A stretch of DNA of 64,000 nucleotides from Hemicordylus capensis. Lineage: Eukaryota; Chordata; Lepidosauria; Squamata; Cordylidae. Below, piece after piece: positions 37,972 to 48,370 of the stretch. The stretch's first letter is position 1. Each line of letters begins with the position of its first letter. The notes below the pieces were generated by a model that saw only the letters and a program-made list of their open reading frames with translations, was not told where the DNA came from and searched no databases. Position numbers and translations under genes: made by a program. The DNA lies in the NCBI RefSeq assembly GCF_027244095.1, contig NC_069657.1, positions 424,110,063 to 424,174,062 on the forward strand. The letters run 5' to 3'.

Positions 37972-38440
37972 GGGCTATTCCCACGATCAGGCGAAACTGG
38001 GCTAGGGAAGCCTAGCCTGATTTCGCCTGATCGTGGGAGCCACCAGGCTTGCAGGCGAGCCCAGTGGCTTCTAGGTGGTTAACCCGCCAAACTAGCCCTC
38101 CCCTTAAACCGGGTTTGCGGAGCGAGCGCGCCGCAAACCTGGCTTTTTAAATCGTGAGTAGCCGCGGTGCAGCTCTGCGCCATGGCTACTCATGAGTACA
38201 CCCCCGGCAGGAGGCTTAAAAGCAGCCTCCTGGCTTGGGGGTCTCTCCAGTATGCCCTGCGCACTCACGCAGGGCATACTGGAGTTCCCGGGGTCTGCAT
38301 GGCCCCCAAACTCCCCAGCCCCTCCCCCAAACTCCCAAGTTGTGTGGGCGGCCACCCAGGGCTCCCGCCTTGCTTGTCTGTGGGGAGAGCGGTCTCCCCG
38401 CTTCCCTTTACAAACCGGGTCTCACTGATGGTGAGACCTG
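37972..38440 (+). mobile_element. CpG-rich GATC-ended element, copy 1
   Basis: Begins GGGGCTATTCCCACGATCAGG with an inverse copy of the start (CCTGATCGTGGGA) some 45 bp inside. Shares AACTAGCCCTCCCCTTAA, CTTGGGGGTCTCTCCAG and GGGTCTCACTGAT with the opposite-strand copy at 50750-51228. No coding frame supported. Confidence 0.65.
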
Positions 38441-38444
38441 GCTC

Positions 38445-38690
38445 TATATATAAGCCACCTAATGGTGCAGCAGGGAAATGCTTGACTAACGAGCAAAAAG
38501 TTGCCGGTTTGAATCCCCTGGTACTATATCGGGCAGCAGTGATATAGGAAGATGCTGAAAGGCATCATCTCATACTGCACAAGAGGAGGCAATGGTAAAC
38601 CCCTCCTGTATTCTACCAAAAGACAACCACAGGGCTCTGTGGGTGCCAGGAGTTGAAATCGACTTGACGGCACACTTTACCTTTAAGGAA
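38445..38690 (+). mobile_element. tRNA-derived SINE (GGCAATGG type), near full length
   Basis: tRNA-like head AAGCCACCTAATGGTGCAGC with B-box-like GGTTTGAATCCCC, then TATATCGGGCAGCAGTGATA, GGCAATGGTAAACCCCTCC and the end TTGACGGCACACTTTACC. Confidence 0.85.
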
Positions 38691-38860
38691 AGGGGGGTGG
38701 GGGAGTCCAGAGGCTGCATTGCACTTAAGATGAGCTTTCATGGCCAACCATGTGCAAATCATACCAACAGCTGTGCCAACAGATATATCCAGACTCATCA
38801 TCTTGCCCAACATCTTTGCATTTGTGGAGCTTTGGAGACTGGAGATTTGCCTCATTTAAC

Positions 38861-39175
38861 ATAGGGACATAGGAAGTTGCCTTATACTGAGTCAGACCAT
38901 TGGTCAATCTAGCTCAGTATTGTCTACACTGACTGGCAGCAGCACTCCAAGGTTTCAGGCAGGGGTCTTTCCCAGCCCTACCTGGAGATGCCAGGGATTG
39001 AACCTGGGATCGTAGGCATGAAAGCAGATGTTCTACTGCTGAGTTCTGAGATGCAATACCACAGTCCTATCCCCTAAGGATATCTTACAGCAGACAATGT
39101 TCACATGTAGTTATCTATCCAAATGCAAACCAAGGTGAACTCTGCTTGCAAAGGGGATAACTCATGCTCTCTACC
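38861..39175 (-). mobile_element. 5S/tRNA-Ala composite SINE, with tRNA unit
   Basis: Tail, tRNA-Ala-like unit (GCCAGGGATTGAACCTGGG; CAGATGTTCTACTGCTGAG), linker TATCCCCTAAGGATATC, and a worn 5S block. Confidence 0.8.
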
Positions 39176-39740
39176 CACTCACTTCTTATAAATAATAATT
39201 TATTATATTATAATATATTGTTATAATATAATAAATAAATTGTTATATTCAGAACCTTGTTTCAAGTTTCTTTAAACTCTGCTTCCATTTCTCTAAAGTC
39301 TGCTTACATTTTAGAATTGTTTCAGAGAAGATATGCCACCTTTTGTCTGATTTAGTATTTTCATGAACCATCAGGTCTCACTATTCACCATGGCAGGTTC
39401 ATAAATCCGTTAAGACTATTTCCATGCAAAAACTATTTCAGACAATGCCATGGTGATGCTTTGATTTGGTTCTAAATCCTGTGTCTTCCAGTTCTGGAGT
39501 TTATTGTTGCTTCTGTGTCTTGTTTTATTTATGTAATTGTGTTCTGTTTTATTCATGCAATATGTTATGCATTGGCCGTTAGCCAAAGCAATAACAGCAA
39601 ACAAAAGGTTGCCTAAGTCAACAGCTGAGAGAACTAGGCCATTGCTTCAGCAGAAGTCAGAACCTGAAGTCCATCAAGGTAGCCAGGAAGGCTTGCTCGG
39701 TCTTGCTGCACCTCAGCTAGTGACCTATGAGACCTTGAAG
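39176..39740. other. no gene or repeat recognised
   Basis: AT-rich, with a TTATAATATA run near 39195-39245. No exon support. Confidence 0.35.
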
Positions 39741-39885
39741 TCATTCACACAACTGGAAACTGGGTAGGACAACACCCAGATTTGAGAGTTGTGTATACTC
39801 CCAATTTTTGGTTGTATGAGAGCAAGCAACTAGGTAGGAAGAGGGAGAAGTGATTGTGTGGAATCAAGGTGGGAGCAAAAGCTGG
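39741..39885. mobile_element. possible AGGCCT-family fragment
   Basis: TCATTCACACAACTGG, GGGTAGGA and AAAGCTGGGTAGG resemble internal words of the copy at 53294-53890. No ends. Confidence 0.3.
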
Positions 39886-39889
39886 GTAG

Positions 39890-41740
39890 GGGTTTTAATT
39901 ATTTAATTACTAAATAATTAAAAACAACTTTATTTGTTAGCTGCCGCATAACAAATTGTTCTCTGCGTGGCTCACAACACAGCATTAAAATATACAATAA
40001 AAATGCATAACACATTAAATCAGAACAGAGCAGAATTGGGGGTGGGGTGGGGAATAAAATATAAAAAACAATACAAAGCAATTTTAAAAGTCTTTTAAAA
40101 TCAGTTAAAAATCAAATTTGAAAATCCTGGCCTGAGTGAACAACAGCCCTGAGTAAACAAAAAGGTCTTATCCTAGCGCCTGAAAGAACAAAGTGATGAA
40201 GCCAGGCGAACCTCACTGGGGAGGCTATTCCATCAACGAGGTGCAACCACCAAAAAGGCCCTCTCCCTAGTAGCCACCCGCCTTACCTTGTTTGGCAGCA
40301 GCACTTGGAGGTGGACCTTGGGACATATGGGGCAAGGCGCCCTCTCAGGTAACCCAAGCCATTCAGGGCTTTAACGGTTAAAACCAGCACTTTGAATTGG
40401 GCCCGGAAACGGACTGAAGGCCAGTGAAGCTGACAACAGGCCGCAGAGCCTGACCGCCAGCAGCCCGTGTGCGGCCGCGGCCTGACCCCACATCCTGCGT
40501 CTGACGTCAGACACAGGGGCTAGCCACACCCCCACGTCTGACGTCAGACGCGGGGGGCGTGGTCTGGCTCCCAAAGGGGCCGCGCGCCCCCTTCAGGAGC
40601 TACTTAGGCTGGCGCTGCATTTGTAGCACAGCCAGGAGCGGTTCTTCCCTGCCCTGCCTTAGGCAGGGAGGAGCAGCTCCTGGCCGTGCCGCGAACGCAG
40701 CGGCCATTTAACTCCCAAATGGGGGCTGCACAGTCCCCGCTCGGGAGCTAAACCAGCACCCCCGTGTCTGATGTCAGACGTGGGGGGGAGGGCCATGAGG
40801 CGCAGCCCCTGATTGGTCACGGCCCGGGTTCTTTGAACCCGTTCGCCCAATAGTAGCTCTGCCCCTGGCTGACAAAGTATTGGCGTAATATGCTCAAAAC
40901 GTCCAGTCCCAGTTAATAATCTTACGGCCATATTTTGTACCAGCTGCAGTTTCCAGAAAGTTTCCAAAGGCAGCCCCATGTACAATGCATTGCAGTAATC
41001 TACGTGAGAGGTTACCAGAACATGATTAACTGTGGCCAAGCTATCTCTGTCCAGTTAAGGTCGCAGTTGGCATTTCAGCTGAAGCAGAAAAATGGTGCTC
41101 TGAGCCACAGAGGCCACTTGAGCCTCTAGTGACAATGCTGGATTGATGAGCACCCTCAAACTGTAAAACTGGAATAGGCTGAGCATCATTCACCTGGGCA
41201 GAGGAACCATCAACCAACCATACTTCTGTCTTGTCTGGATTGAGACTCAGCTTGTTCACCCTCATCCAGTCCATTACTACATCCAGGCACTGATTCAGGA
41301 CAGTCACCGCCTCACCTGCATCTGATGAAAAAGAGAGATACAACTGAGTGGCCAAATCTCTCCCAGCAGTTTCATGTAGATATTAAACAGCATAGGGGAA
41401 AGAATGGAACCCCCAAGCACAACTGCTAAAAGGTTGAGCAGTAATCCCCCAGCATTACATCTTGGAAGCAGGCCTCAAATTAGAAGTGTAACCACCTCCA
41501 GCAATGTCTCCTACACCCAACTTAGTCAACCTATCAAAAAGGATACCATGGTCAATTGTATCTAAAGCCACTGAGCGATCCAAGATAATTAATAGGGTTA
41601 CACGACCAAAGAAGTTTCTGTTCAAAAACTGGGCTTGAAGCCTGATTGAAATGGATCTAGACACTCCATTTCCTCCAAGAGTTGGCCAGCCACAACATGC
41701 TCAAGCTCCTTGCCCAGTTGCTTTTAGCCTACTTTCCTTT
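39890..41740 (-). mobile_element. L2-like LINE, antisense, RT to 3' UTR
   Basis: The minus strand reads L2 ORF2 from the motif A region (VALDTIDHGILFDRL, 41664-41455), through the LYLSFSSDAGEAVTVLNQCL block and LNPDKTEV (41355-41041), LVTSHVDYCNALYMGLPL (41039-40900), to FRAQFKVLVLTVKALNGL (about 40420-40370) and a 3' UTR. Frames are broken. A hAT element interrupts it at 40437-40867. Confidence 0.85.
40437..40867. mobile_element. hAT-type element with CRE palindromes, inside L2
   Basis: Inserted in the antisense L2 with an exact duplication GCTGACAA (40429-40436, 40868-40875). Ends CAGGCCGCAGAGCC and GTAGCTCTGCCCCTG. It is CpG-rich and carries TGACGTCA at 40502-40509 and 40539-40546 and TGATGTCA at 40769-40776, each within a GTCTGACGTCAGAC-type palindrome. 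Confidence 0.88.
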
Positions 41741-41760
41741 AGGGAAGTAAGCTTATGAGA

Positions 41761-41762
<2 letters not shown>

Positions 41763-41799
<37 letters not shown>
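41763..41799 (+). repeat. (TG)n microsatellite
   Basis: Uninterrupted TG run of about 37 bp. Confidence 0.97.
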
Positions 41800-41803
<4 letters not shown>

Positions 41804-42500
41804 ATCAACTTTGTAATGTCTGGGCTACTTTGGATCAAATTTGCTACAGTTGTAGGGACACACAGGGACCCCTCAACGGTGTACTTTGTGATGATGTCAT
41901 CCATCCCAGTTCAAGATGGCAGATGCGTGAACGTTTGAGGCAGAAGTGGGCTAACTTGTGAAGATGGAAATTATCAATTAAATTTGTAGTGATAGGAAAG
42001 TAGGCAGATTAGTTCTTACCAGGACTTCTTGTTTGGAAGAAACCACAAGATCCACAGTTCCAATCGATTAGAGTATATTTAGAAAAGGTGCCACTTAAGC
42101 TGCAAAAAGCAAAGTCCAAAGTAATTAACCCACCAGGATGGGCAGAAATCTGGATAAACCCAAACAATTTAAAAAGGCATTGCCAGTCTTTTTCTTTTCT
42201 TTTCTTTTTTTAAGGCCTGAAAAATACAGTTCTTCCAAAGGAAAATGGAAATGTTCTGCCTGAGTGCCTCAATAGTTCTGTAGGAGGAACAGGATTAATC
42301 CATTGCTGAAGCATGCTTTTATTCCTCAGAACTCATAAATTACCCACGCAAGCTCTATGCCAGAGCTTTTATTCCTTCTATCTGCATCAAAGATGCAAAT
42401 TACATTTCTCGAATGGTGGTGGTAAGGCAGCTTTCGAATGCCTTCACCACACCAGAGGAGTTTGCCAGATTCCCCACTTTTCTGATTTTAAGTACACTGT
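41800..42500. other. no gene or repeat recognised
   Basis: Unique sequence, with a TTTTC run near 42190-42210. Confidence 0.35.
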
Positions 42501-42903
42501 CAGAGCCCGCGTGGTGTGGTTAGAAAGTTGGACTAAGACTGGGGAGACCTGAGTTCAAATCCCTGTTCAGCCAAGAAACTAATTGGGTGACTCTGGGCTA
42601 GTCGTTCATCTCCCAGCCCAGTCTACCTCACAGGCTTGTTGTGAGGATGAACACAGGAAGCTGCCATATACCAAATCAGATCATTAGTCCATCTAGCTCA
42701 GTATTGTCTACACAGACTGGCAGCAGCTTCTCCAAGGTTGCAGGCAGGAGTCTCTCTCAGCCCTGTCTTGGAGATGCCAGGGAGGGAACTTGGAACCTTC
42801 TGCATGCAAGTATGCAGGTGCTCTTCCCAGAGCGGCCCCATCCCCTAAGCTCTGGGCTCCTTGCAGGAAGAGCAGGATATAAATGTAAATAAATAAATAA
42901 AGC
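42501..42903 (+). mobile_element. MIR-like CORE SINE, split by a second SINE
   Basis: Head CAGAGCCCGCGTGGTGTGG, B-box-like GAGTTCAAATCCC, core CTACCTCACAGGCTTGTTGT, then after the insertion CTCTGGGCTCCTTGCAGG and ATAAATGTAAATAAATAA. Confidence 0.85.
42649..42848 (-). mobile_element. tRNA-Ala-like SINE without 5S head, nested
   Basis: Tail plus complete tRNA-Ala-like unit (shortened A arm, long anticodon remnant TGCATGCAAGTATGCAGG), stopping exactly at the tRNA 5' end (GCCCCATCCCCTAA). Lies in the MIR-like SINE. Confidence 0.8.
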
Positions 42904-43085
42904 CCACAAGGTGGTTCTTTTGTTGATTGTGATTTTCTCTGCTTTCTGTCAGGTTTCATTGCTCTTGTGTTATGCTTCATATTTTTGTTTTCATCTCTGG
43001 TTAATAATGGCTGTCTTGCAAAGACCTGGTCCTGCATGAAAGGCAGAATAAACTTAAAAACAAACAAAACACCCAATCATTTCAA

Positions 43086-43735
43086 AAGACGTCATTGCTG
43101 TTTTCAAATATCCGAGGGGCTGGCACAAGGAAGAAGGAGGGGATTTGTTCTCTGCTGCTCCTGAAGGCAGGACTAGAACCCAAGCAGTTGCAACTACAAG
43201 GAAGCAGATTCAGGCTAGACATTCAGAAGACTTTCCTAACTGTAAGAGCTATTCAGCCATGGAGCAATCTTTGTGCAGTGGCAGGCTCTCCTTCTCTAGA
43301 GGTTTTCAAACAGAGGCTGGGAGGCCATTTGTCAGGGACAGTAGCAACCTGTGCAGTTGCCAGCCGGGGGGAGGGAGCGAGAGGCACCTTAAAGTATACA
43401 TTGACCTGAATGCTCCTTCATGCAGCAGTGCACCACCACTGCAGCCAGCGCACCGCCCACTGGTGGCCAGGTGAGTGGCGGAGGCGATCCCCTGCCACAG
43501 GGGAAGTTGGGCGGCATGCTGCTGCTTGAAGAAGCATTCAGGTGCGGCGGTAGCAGAGGTAGCAGCCTATCAATGTACACTTAAAGTGCCTCTCGCCACC
43601 CCTTCAGAGGCACCCGCATTGGCTGCTACTGCTCAGGGATGCTACAGCACTTTCCAGCACTGAGCAGAGGACTGAACCAGAAGACTTGAAAGATCCCTTC
43701 GAACTCTTAATATTCTATTATTTTATGATAGAAAG
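43086..43735 (+). mobile_element. CR1 LINE 3' end, interrupted
   Basis: Non-coding or late ORF CR1 sequence: TGTTTTCAAATATCCGAGGG, TCTGCTGCTCCTGAAGG, GGTTTTCAAACAGAGGCTGG, then TCCCTTCGAACTCTTAATAT and the TTCTATTATTTTATGATAG tail. A hAT MITE splits it at 43339-43631. Confidence 0.85.
43339..43631. mobile_element. hAT MITE with about 65-bp inverted ends, inside CR1
   Basis: Ends CAGTAGCAACC and GGCTGCTACTG, with inner inverted words GCGAGAGGCACCTTAAAGTA and ACTTAAAGTGCCTCTCGC. Flanks GTCAGGGA and CTCAGGGA match at 7 of 8. Confidence 0.85.
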
Positions 43736-43784
43736 CCTTGAAATGTGCTCCTCAGTCTGAGCAGCTTGAGATCTGTGTGAGGAC

Positions 43785-43923
43785 CAGTGTTCCCTCTAAC
43801 AAGGATTTCCAGAAGCGGTTGACTACAACTCCCAGCAGCATCCCCAGCTGCAATCACCTTTGCCTGGGGCTTATGGGAATTGTAGTCAACAACACCTTGC
43901 AATCCCAGTTAGAGGGAACACTG
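43785..43923. mobile_element. hAT hairpin MITE, CAGTGTTCCCTCTAA ends
   Basis: Perfect terminal inversion CAGTGTTCCCTCTAAC / GTTAGAGGGAACACTG; flanks GTGAGGAC and GCGAGGAC match at 7 of 8. Confidence 0.9.
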
Positions 43924-44470
43924 GCGAGGACACTGCCTAAGCTCCTGCCCCCTTTTCCTGATCACTGCTCTGCATCTGGCCCCTTCTTGATGCACCTAAT
44001 TCTGTCCTCCCTCTTTCTACCTTGGTACTTTACTATCCCCCTCCCTGTTTTGGACCACATACAGGTTATGGGGGTGAGGCAGGATTTGGCCTGAGGCACC
44101 ACAATACCTTGGGCTGCCCCTGCTAGTCTGATAAAATAGTCAGATATGCCAGGGAAAACTTGTGCCAGTGAAGTCTCAAGCCTGGTTTTGAAGCATTTAG
44201 AGTGTGTTCAGCATACATAAGCCCAGGTGCTATTGGAAAAACAAAAAGGTCACTTCCTTGTCAGGAAAAAAAATCAAAGGTTAAAGAACAGGTATGTGTC
44301 TGTGTTGCACAAGTGGTAGATGAGGAGATAGGTAGGTTGACCAGCAGTATGGGCCAGGAGCCAAGGGATCAGGGGTGGGATGGAATCATGGAAACACCTT
44401 CAGTAGAATAACAGGCTGTGTGCTGTTGGTGGGAGGAGGCATGCAGAAGAGGGCTGAATTTATCATATTG
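43924..44470. other. no gene or repeat recognised
   Basis: Unique sequence without exon support. Confidence 0.35.
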
Positions 44471-44478
44471 CTCTAAAG

Positions 44479-44614
44479 CAGGGATTCTCGATGTTAGGTC
44501 TCCAGATGTTATTGGACTTCAACTCCCATAATCCCCTGCCCCAGTGGCCTTTGGTTGGGGATTATGGGAGTTGAAGTCCAATAACATCTGGGGACCCAAC
44601 ATTGAGAATCCCTG
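44479..44614. mobile_element. hAT hairpin MITE
   Basis: Nearly perfect palindrome; CAGGGATTCTCGATG and CATTGAGAATCCCTG ends; flanks CTCTAAAG and ATCTAAAG match at 7 of 8. Confidence 0.9.
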
Positions 44615-44752
44615 ATCTAAAGCAACAAGCCCCATCACAGCCTCCAGGTCTAGTTAGAGCAGAATTCAAGAAGTAATAATTCCAGAATGTTCTCCATTGT
44701 TTATGAGTCAAGCAACTCTGACTATAATAAAACTTGAAATAGCATGAGGAAC

Positions 44753-44753
<1 letters not shown>

Positions 44754-44782
<29 letters not shown>
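44754..44782 (+). repeat. (AC)n microsatellite
   Basis: Uninterrupted AC run of about 29 bp. Confidence 0.97.
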
Positions 44783-44783
<1 letters not shown>

Positions 44784-45305
44784 CCTCATTTCTATCCATA
44801 AATGAGACTGAGGCTTTCCTGGAAGAGAAGCTTGCCGGCCTTATTCCTAATTTAATTCTGCCTGAAGCACTAGCAGCTTCATTCTATAATTTAGCAACTC
44901 ATAGAAAGGCACAAAGAAAAGAAATACATTAAAAGGCTTGAACTTCCATCGCAGAGTGTAACTCCTCTGCCTGCGGGCAAACACCATAGTAGGCTGTATC
45001 GACAGAAGTATTAAGGCACAGGATAAAATTGCTTTGCTCTGTCCAAAGCTCAGCTAGGGTGTTTTGTTCCCTTCTGCAGCGCTCACATTCATAAAGTCAG
45101 AGACAAACTAGAAAGGGTTGGGAGAAGAGTTATAAAGGTGACAGCTTACAGGTAAAATCTGGGAGTGAAGAGCGGAAATATATTTGAAGCAGAGGACAAG
45201 AGTGACATACAGCCGTTGTATATGGGCAGAATGAATTCTTGAACCACACTGTGTTGCCACTCAAAATGGCACCCCTGTGTTTAGTTCTTCCCCCTTTTCT
45301 CATGA
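44783..45305. other. no gene or repeat recognised
   Basis: Unique sequence without exon support. Confidence 0.35.
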
Positions 45306-45790
45306 AGTTCAGGCATATGGCCATTGGCACTGGCTGCCGATATGTTTCCGGGCAAAGTACAAAGTGCTGGTTATTACCTTTAAAGCCTTGAATGGCTTAG
45401 GTCCAGGTTACCTGAGAGAGCACCTTTCTCTACAAGATCCCCACCGCTCATTAAGATCATCAGGAGGGGTCTGTCTTCGGGTGCCATGTGTTCATCTGGT
45501 GGCGACCTGGAATCAGGCCTTCTCAGTTCTCGCCTCTCCGTTGTGGAACACGCTCCCATTGGATATGAGAGGATTATCTTCCTTGGAGGCCTTCAGGAGA
45601 GCCTTAAAGACCTATCTTTTTAGCCTGGCTTATAATGATATCTAGTTTGAATTTGAATTTTAATGAGTTTTAATCTGGTTTAAATGTTTTCTAATTTTAA
45701 TTGTTTTATTATGTGTTTTTTAATTTTAATGTAAACTGCCCTGTGGCACCTTAGGAAGGGTGGTATCTAAATTGAATAAATAAAATAAAT
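45306..45790 (+). mobile_element. L2-like LINE C-terminus and 3' UTR
   Basis: An open frame to 45645 decodes LPICFRAKYKVLVITFKALN, then GLGPGYLREHLSLQDPHRSL, WNTLPLDMRGLSSLEAF and LKTYLFSLAYNDI, the C-terminal domain of L2 ORF2 with its own stop. The 3' UTR ends TGTAAACTGCCCTGTGGCAC with an AATAAA-rich tail. The coding part is only lightly decayed. Confidence 0.88.
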
Positions 45791-46065
45791 AATAATAAAT
45801 ATGTAGTTATGATTTCATCACTTTGCACATTTCTCTCCTTGTGCTCCACATCATTACCAGGGAAGATAAGCTAACAAGAAAAGTCTGAGATCTCACCAAG
45901 AGCCCAACAGAATGGTTAGAATAGCTTCTCCACCACCTACCTCAGGACTGGTTAAAGGCCTGTGTGTCTTCAGGGGAAGGCAGAAAAGGAGAAGACCAAG
46001 ACACTCATACTATCACTTCTTAAATAGACTATAAATGGGCTGAGAGAGTCAGACTGGGACATCCT
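45791..46065. other. no repeat recognised
   Basis: Short unique stretch. Confidence 0.35.
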
Positions 46066-46293
46066 TATATAGAAACATAAAAAGCTGTCTTATACAAGTC
46101 TAGCTCAGCATTGTCTATTCTGATTGGCAGCAGCTCTCCAAGGTTTCAAGCAGAATCTCTCCTGGAGATTCTGCCAGGGAGTGAACTTGGGACTTTCTAC
46201 ATACACAGCAGATGCTTTACCACTGAGTTATGACCCCATCCCCTAAGGAGAATATCTTACTGCAGACATCACTTACATGTCACCCATCCAAAT
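46066..46293 (-). mobile_element. 5S/tRNA-Ala SINE, decayed
   Basis: Tail, tRNA-Ala-like unit (TACCACTGAGTTATGACCCC on plus), linker TCCCCTAAGGAGAATATC; the 5S block is mostly gone. Confidence 0.75.
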
Positions 46294-46479
46294 TACCTTG
46301 TTTTTAACTTACAGACGATCAGCTAGCAGGAGTGTGCACACCTCCCAAACCAGCATCCTACCCTAATAATAATTGTGTGAATGAGCCTAGTTACTTGTGA
46401 AAATGTAACACTGGTATTTGTCAAAGTTGTGAAAGCCTATTGTAAAACTCTATGACATTACCTTTCTGGATCAATATTT

Positions 46480-46900
46480 ATTTATTATTTATTTTACTTA
46501 TTTATCATATTTTTATACTGCCTGATATGTACATCTCTAGGCGGTGTACAAAATTTAATACAATATTTAAAAGTCAACACAGATTAAAATGCATGAGACA
46601 TAATAAAATCAAGAGCATAAAACAGTTACTAAAATAAATTATTAAAATGAATTCTAATTAAAAGGCTGCAAAAACAGGTAGGTCTTGAGAGTCTTCCTGA
46701 AAACAAACAGAGAAGGAGATGCTCTTATTTCAGCAGGGGGGAGAATATTCCGCAGCCACAGAGAAAGCCCGGTCATGGGTTGCCACCAAAAGAGCCAGTG
46801 GCAACTGTAACAGACCTCTCCAGAAGATCGGACAGGCAGCAGAGTTCATGACAAAGGAGGCGCTCTCTTAAATGCTGTATAAGATATACTGTATTTTATA
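46480..46900 (-). mobile_element. L2-like LINE 3' end, antisense
   Basis: TACTGCCTGATATGTACATC, GGCGGTGTACAAAATTTAAT, then decayed C-terminal coding (AGGTCTTGAGAGTCTTCC is the inverse of an RKTLKT segment). Confidence 0.65.
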
Positions 46901-47744
46901 CATGACAATAAAAAACAATTTTGTTTTCCTTCAAGATGTGGTGGAATACCTTTTTTATGTTCTTCAAAGGAAACATCAAATGAACAAAGCAGGCCACTTG
47001 TCCCCTGCCAAGCCAACTGCAGTCCAGTAGTTCAAAGAATCTCCAGCTGCTGCTACCTGCCTAGGATAACAAAATCAAAGCTATCTGCCTGGGATAACAA
47101 AATCAAAGCTGCTTCCAAGGACTTGGCAGGCCCCAGGACATGGTGGGTGGGGTGTGTACAACTTCTTTGATGATCACAAATTGTACAGGATTGAGACAGA
47201 AAGATACCACTACCTTGAACATTTCTGTTTTAGCATTTCTAATGATTTATTCAAGGCAATCTTTTAAATCTGCTGAATAAAATATGGCAGGGGGGGGGAT
47301 AACTTCTTGTTATCTGATCTATAAATCTGGTGTTCCTGTCATTATCCAGCTGACACAAGACAATCCCAATTCATTTTTCTTCTGATCTGATGACATATTG
47401 TGATAGCATAGACAACGTATCATGAATGTTTAAAAGGAGATCACATTGTGATGCATCCATTATCTTTATTTTGGAAATTGAGGTGCCTTCATATGATCAC
47501 AGGGACTCTTGGGTCTCTGTACCATTCTCTTATAGCAGAAAGAGTTGAAATGTAGGTCTAAGGAGCATTCTACATTTTATGAGCACTACTTGGATGCCAC
47601 TTTAAATTACCCAAATAGTGGATGTTATCAAATGGGAAGTGACTGGAAAGAATAGCTCACTATCAAGCCAACAATTTTCTTCACGCCAGTGCAAGTGCTG
47701 AACATGGAAAAAACCACACATGCCATATGCAAAACAAATATCAG
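46901..47744. other. no gene or repeat recognised
   Basis: Direct pair TAACAAAATCAAAGCT at about 47066 and 47094. Otherwise unique. Confidence 0.35.
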
Positions 47745-47860
47745 AGCTGTGGTCTGAAAGCACATACGCAAGCCTGGGTCTGATCAATGCTTGGATGAGA
47801 GACCACCTGGGAATCCTATATATGTTACCTTGAGCTTTAAGATGGGGAAAAGGCAGCATG
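47745..47860 (+). mobile_element. second 5S rRNA-derived sequence
   Basis: ATGCTTGGATGAGAGACCAC and CTGGGAAT match the 3' half of 5S rRNA (C-box region) more closely than the common SINE does; the A-box side is shortened (GCAAGCCTGGGTCTG). A different tail follows (GATGGGGAAAAGGCAGC). Probably a separate 5S-derived SINE or a 5S pseudogene. Confidence 0.65.
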
Positions 47861-47916
47861 TAAGTGGGTTACTATGTGATAAAAGCCTCAGTGTCAGCAG
47901 CATTTCTCTGAAGAAG

Positions 47917-48370
47917 CATAAGAACATAAGAACAGTCCTGCTGGATCAGGCCCAAGACCCATCCAGTCCAGTATTCAGTTCCACACAGTGGCCCACCAGA
48001 TGCCCCTGAGAAGCCCACAGGCAAGAGATGAAGGCATGCCCTCTCTCCTGCTATTGCTCCCCTGCAACTGGTATTCAGAAGCATCTTGCCTCTGTGGCTG
48101 CAGGTGGCCTATAGGCCTCAAACTAGAAGCCACTGATAGACCTGTCCTCCGTGAATTTGTCAAAGCCCCTCTTAAGGCCATCCAGGCTGGTAGCTGTCAT
48201 CACATCCTGCAGCAGAGAATTCCATAGGTTAATTATACTTTGTGTGAACAAGTGCTTCCTTTTTGCTAGTCCTAAATTTCCTGGCAATCTGTTTCATGGG
48301 ATGACCCCAGTTATGAGAGAGGGAGAAAAATTTCTTTGTATCTACTCTCTAAACACCATGCATACATTGT
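47917..48370 (+). mobile_element. CATAAGAACA-type interspersed repeat, fullest copy
   Basis: CATAAGAACATAAGAACAGT, CTGCTGGATCAGGCCC, CCACACAGTGGCCCACCAG, AATTCCATAGGTTAATTA and TTTCATGGGATGACCCC. Known by eye as a widespread reptile repeat; class uncertain. Confidence 0.7.

Noticed and set aside
37972-38440. CpG-island promoter of an unseen gene
   Set aside because: The same block recurs inverted at 50750-51228, so it is an interspersed element.
41763-41799. CRISPR-like or other tandem array
   Set aside because: It is a plain (TG)n microsatellite.
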